Assembly: GCA_005879535.1 (NCBI GenBank)
Contig: VBKI01000082.1
Span: 85,059 to 128,462 of the forward strand
DNA: 43,404 nt
DNA from: Deltaproteobacteria bacterium
GTDB taxonomy: Bacteria; Myxococcota; Myxococcia; Myxococcales; 40CM-4-68-19
Direction of reading: 5' to 3'
The notes under the pieces are model-generated. The model saw only the letters and a program-made list of their open reading frames with translations. It was not told the origin of the DNA and ran no database searches. Of this stretch, positions 40,663 to 43,404 are shown one piece after another; position 1 is the first letter of the stretch; every line of letters starts with the position of its first letter. A program made the position numbers and the translations under genes.

Positions 40663-40690
40663 AGCCTAAGGTTCCCCGCGCGCTTGTCAA
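40663..40690 (-). promoter_or_regulatory. Sigma-70-type promoter of the leader ORF-secA-ppk2 unit
   Basis: On the minus strand, consensus -35 TTGACA (40690-40685), 16-bp spacer, weak -10 TAGGCT (40668-40663). The predicted start falls at or next to the ATG at 40655. It lies in the 51-bp gap after the M23 peptidase gene. Confidence 0.45.
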
Positions 40691-40706
40691 CCTTCAGCGA
40701 AGGGGA

Positions 40707-41708
40707 TCACTCTTCAAGAATGAACTTGCGCGGGTTGTCCGCGACGCCGTTCACCCGGACCTCGTAGTGGACGTGCGGCCCGGTGCTGCGGCCAGTGTTC
40801 CCGACCGCCGCCACGAACTGTCCCCGCTTCACCTTCTCGCCCAACTTCACGTTGATGCTCTGGAGGTGGCCGTAGCGCGTCTTCAGCCCATAGCCATGGT
40901 CGAGTACGAGGACGTGCCCGTAGCCGCCTTCCTGGCCGGCGAAGACCACGGTCCCGTCGGCAGGAGCGCGCACCGGCGTCCCCATGCCGGTTGCGATGTC
41001 GATTCCTTCGTGCATCACGCGCTCGCCGGTGTACGGGTCGAGGCGGACGGAGAAGTCGGAGGTCACCCAGCCGCGGACGGGCCAGATCGACGGCGCCGAT
41101 GCGAGCAAAGCCTGCTGGTCCTCGAAATAGCTCTTGAGCGCGCGCGCTTCCTGTTCCTGCGCCTTGACCTTCTTGTCCAGGCTGTCGAGCTGCTTGAGCA
41201 GGTCGGAGTCGTCGCCGGTTCCCGGCCTGGCGTCGCCGTCAGCGATCATCCGGCCCTCGCCGCCAGCCGCAGGCGGCCTGCCGGTTCCGACGGCGCCGAT
41301 TCCGGCCTGTGCAGGCTCCGTGGCGATCCCGCCGCCAACGAACTCCGGCGCCATCTGCCCCATGTCCGGCTGCGCCATGGACAGCTTGCGGTCGGGGTCG
41401 TTGAGCGAAGTGATGTGGCGGAGGTTCGCATTGAGGCGCTTGACGCGGTCCAACTCGTCGTTGATGTGGGAAAACTTCTGCTCCGCCTCGCGCCAGCGGT
41501 TCTGCAACTCGAGATTCTCGGCGCGGATCAGCTCGTTTTCGGCCACCTTGCCGACCACCTGGAAGTAGTGGGCGAGCGCGCCGATCAGGGCCAGCACCAC
41601 CACGCCGAACGCCAGGCCCACGCGCACGAGCATGCGGTGCTCGAGGCGAATCTTCTTCACCTTGGCGTCGCGATCCGGCACCAGCAGGATCGTGTACGAC
41701 TTGTCCAA
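40707..41708 (-). CDS. M23 family metallopeptidase with membrane anchor (TTG start)
   Basis: 333 residues. A short cytoplasmic N-terminus (MDKSYTILLVPDRDAKVKKI) is followed by one membrane helix (about 28-48), a periplasmic coiled coil (about 55-100), a linker, a second coiled coil (about 168-200) and a C-terminal LytM/M23 domain with zinc motif HEGIDIATG (His and Asp, about 232-240) and HVHYEVRVNG (about 312-321). It cleaves peptidoglycan cross-links or, if a zinc residue proves absent, regulates amidases. TTG 41708 is chosen because GGAGG lies 4 nt upstream and the family N-terminus starts here; the reading frame extends 24 codons further to another TTG. Promoter at 41818-41845. Confidence 0.87.
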   Translation of the reverse strand: MDKSYTILLVPDRDAKVKKIRLEHRMLVRVGLAFGVVVLALIGALAHYFQVVGKVAENELIRAENLELQNRWREAEQKFSHINDELDRVKRLNANLRHITSLNDPDRKLSMAQPDMGQMAPEFVGGGIATEPAQAGIGAVGTGRPPAAGGEGRMIADGDARPGTGDDSDLLKQLDSLDKKVKAQEQEARALKSYFEDQQALLASAPSIWPVRGWVTSDFSVRLDPYTGERVMHEGIDIATGMGTPVRAPADGTVVFAGQEGGYGHVLVLDHGYGLKTRYGHLQSINVKLGEKVKRGQFVAAVGNTGRSTGPHVHYEVRVNGVADNPRKFILEE

Positions 41709-41817
41709 CGAACCTCCGTGCGGCGGGAACCGATTTTCCCAACCGACCGCCCACGCGGTCGCTTCCCCGGCAAAATACAAACGGCAGGCCAGCGCGCCTA
41801 GCGGGGGAGCGTCGTTC

Positions 41818-41845
41818 AGTATCGGATGGCTAACGGGTGCGTCAA
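41818..41845 (-). promoter_or_regulatory. Sigma-70-type promoter of the M23 peptidase gene
   Basis: Minus strand: -35 TTGACG (41845-41840), 16-bp spacer, -10 GATACT (41823-41818). The start point would be near 41811, giving a leader of about 100 nt. The -35 lies within an imperfect hairpin (GGGTGCG/CGCACCC) that may end the PP2C gene transcript. Confidence 0.5.
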
Positions 41846-41866
41846 GGAATGCGCACCCACCTCGTA

Positions 41867-42640
41867 CTACTCGATGCGCTGCACGGCGACGACGGTGATG
41901 TTGTCGTCGCCACCGCGAGAATTCGCGAGCTGGATCAAGAGGTCCGGCACTTGCGCAACGTCGGTGCGAACCACCGCGTCGCGGATCTCATCGGTGTCGA
42001 TCAGGTTCGACAAGCCGTCCGAGCAGAGCAGAAATTTGTCGCCGGAGCGCGTCTCCACGCCGACCACGTCCACGAGCACGTCCTCCTCGAATCCGACCGA
42101 GCGGGTGATGATGTTCTTGAGGCGGCTGTGCTTTGCCTCCTCCTCGGTCAAAAGCCCCGCGCGCACCTGCTCGTTGACGAGCGAGTGGTCTTCGGAGAGC
42201 TGCCAGACCTGGGCGTCGCGGACCAGGTACGCGCGGCTGTCGCCGACGTGTCCGACGATGGCGTGATCGCCATGAACGAGCAGTGAGATGCAGGTGGTGC
42301 CCATCCCGGCGAGGTCAGGATTGGCGCGGCTGATCCGGAACACCGCCGCGCACGCGCCCTCCACCGCTTCGCGGAGGGCGCCGGCCAGCGGCGATTCGGG
42401 CAGCGCCGTCTGCGCGGAGAACGGATCGTCGACGCGCAGCTTCGCGGACATCAGCTCCTTCTCGATAGTCTGCACCGCGAGGCGGCTTGCGGTTTCGCCG
42501 CCCGCGTGGCCGCCCATCCCGTCGCAGACGACGTAGAGCCCGAGGTCCTCGTTGACCAGCCAGCTGTCCTCGTTGTGCTCGCGCTTCATCCCGGTATCGG
42601 TCCGGGCGGCACTGCGAAACGCGTCAGCACGGGCTTCCAT
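41867..42640 (-). CDS. PP2C-family serine/threonine protein phosphatase
   Basis: 257 residues, the size of Stp/PrpC enzymes. It removes phosphate from Ser/Thr residues placed by eukaryote-like kinases, which are abundant in myxobacteria. Motifs: KREHNEDSW (about 19-27), CDGMGGHAGGE (metal Asp, about 39-49), GHVGDSRAYL, DHSLV, LLCSDGLSNLI and SRGGDDNITVV, so all metal-binding aspartates are present. No signal or membrane segment, so cytoplasmic. No kinase gene is adjacent. It follows recN by 21 bp and probably shares its transcript. Confidence 0.93.
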   Translation of the reverse strand: MEARADAFRSAARTDTGMKREHNEDSWLVNEDLGLYVVCDGMGGHAGGETASRLAVQTIEKELMSAKLRVDDPFSAQTALPESPLAGALREAVEGACAAVFRISRANPDLAGMGTTCISLLVHGDHAIVGHVGDSRAYLVRDAQVWQLSEDHSLVNEQVRAGLLTEEEAKHSRLKNIITRSVGFEEDVLVDVVGVETRSGDKFLLCSDGLSNLIDTDEIRDAVVRTDVAQVPDLLIQLANSRGGDDNITVVAVQRIE

Positions 42641-42661
42641 TGCAGTGGACGAGTCTACACC

Positions 42662-43404
42662 TCACCCCGCTCTCCGGTCGGGCGCCGCGCGTCGTGTCCG
42701 TGCCCGCTCCAACAACTCGCGCGCATGTTGCAGGGCGACCTGCGTCGGCTGGCCGGAGAGGAGCCGCGCAAGCTCCTGCACCCGCGCCTCCCCCTCCACC
42801 GCCGCCACGCGGCTGTGCGTGCGGCCCCGGCGCACTTCCTTTTCGGCGACCTGGTGCCGCTCGGCGAACACCGCGATCTGCGGCAGGTGTGTGATGCAGA
42901 TCACCTGCCGGCCCTTGGCGACCGCGGCGAGCGCGCGGCCGACCGCGTCCGCCGTCGCGCCGCCGATCCCGGCATCGACCTCGTCGAACAGATAGGTGTC
43001 CACATCGTCGGCGTCGGCGAGCACGCGCTTCACGGCCAGGAGCACGCGCGACAACTCGCCTCCCGAGGCGATGCGCGCCAGCGGGCGCAGCTCTTCGCCG
43101 GGATTGGGCGAGAGAAGCAGCTCGGCCGACTCGAGCCCACGGGGTCCGAGGACTTCCCCGCCCACCGGAATGCCTCCTTCGCCGGCCGGCCCGAACCGGA
43201 CGGAGATCTCCGTGCGCGCCATGCCGAGGGCCGACAGCTCGGCCGCCACCGCCCGGGAGAATCCGGCCGCAGCCGCGCGCCGCTTCTCGGACAATGCGCG
43301 GCCGAGCTGCAGGGCGCGCTCCCCGAGGTCGCGCACGCGCTCCTGGGCGGCCGCCAAGGATTCGTCGTGATGCTCGAGCGATTGCAGCTCGGCGTTCATC
43401 GTCT
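42662..43404 (-). CDS. recN: DNA repair protein RecN, C-terminal part
   Basis: Partial; the gene continues past the window end. About 247 C-terminal residues are visible. The RecN-specific segment LLSPNPGEELRPLARIASGGELSRVLLAVK contains the ABC signature SGGELS. Walker B/D-loop TYLFDEVDAGIGG and the His switch CITHLPQIAVFAERH follow, as in SMC-like RecN. RecN helps double-strand break repair by recombination. The coiled-coil arm is only partly present (ends near the window edge) and the N-terminal Walker A lies outside. Confidence 0.95.
   Translation of the reverse strand, partial: TMNAELQSLEHHDESLAAAQERVRDLGERALQLGRALSEKRRAAAAGFSRAVAAELSALGMARTEISVRFGPAGEGGIPVGGEVLGPRGLESAELLLSPNPGEELRPLARIASGGELSRVLLAVKRVLADADDVDTYLFDEVDAGIGGATADAVGRALAAVAKGRQVICITHLPQIAVFAERHQVAEKEVRRGRTHSRVAAVEGEARVQELARLLSGQPTQVALQHARELLERARTRRAAPDRRAG

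Overview
The window is about 43.4 kb of GC-rich bacterial chromosome from a myxobacterium-like member of Myxococcota (former Deltaproteobacteria). The main reason is the pilB-pilT-pilC-pilS-pilR / pilA / pilG- and pilI-like block. Its gene order and its PilA, PilB and PilT sequences closely resemble Myxococcus xanthus as I remember them. I saw no tRNA, rRNA, CRISPR array, phage or insertion sequence. Genes are densely packed, many overlap by ATGA, GTGA or TGATG, and several convergent pairs touch or overlap.

Region 1 (1-10,050) is type IV pilus motility. It holds the 3' end of a first pilin gene with its terminator, a complete pilA with a strong sigma-54 promoter and PilR-like upstream sites, a PilG-like protein and an ABC-2 permease (PilI-like). 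Opposite these lies the operon pilB-pilT-pilC-pilS-pilR. The two pilin genes end in an identical 199-bp stretch, but the second lacks the terminator of the first.

Region 2 (10,100-16,050) holds punA-cdd-ribF (ATGA-coupled), a TolQ/TolR-type pair, a glycosyltransferase and a pyrimidine-nucleoside phosphorylase. Region 3 (16,100-20,110) holds a thioredoxin-domain protein (YyaL/DUF255), an Old Yellow Enzyme and a Ser/Thr-rich secreted protein. Region 4 (20,130-29,600) holds a duplicated-domain secreted amidohydrolase, a complete BMP-type nucleoside ABC importer and a thioesterase-deoB-deoC operon. Regions 2 and 4 together encode a full route for nucleosides: uptake, deamination of cytidine, phosphorolysis, phosphopentomutase and deoxyribose-phosphate aldolase.

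Region 5 (29,600-37,370) holds a metallo-beta-lactamase-fold lipoprotein, the rpsB-tsf-hemF operon, a short-chain dehydrogenase, a small lipoprotein, a DUF2339 membrane protein and a PPK2-type kinase. Region 6 (37,370-43,404) holds secA, preceded by a small secreted leader-like ORF with its own promoter, then an M23 peptidase, a PP2C phosphatase and the C-terminal part of recN.

Two points deserve attention. First, the secreted small ORF just upstream of secA has a Pro-rich C-terminus reminiscent of SecM/ApdA-type secretion-monitoring arrest peptides; this is the best candidate for an undescribed regulatory system here. Second, rpsB, ppk2 and the SDR gene are each broken by a short apparent deletion that removes conserved residues, and the second pilA lacks 43 bp of terminator. 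Because rpsB is essential, at least some of these are probably assembly errors, and gene calls across them need read-level checking.
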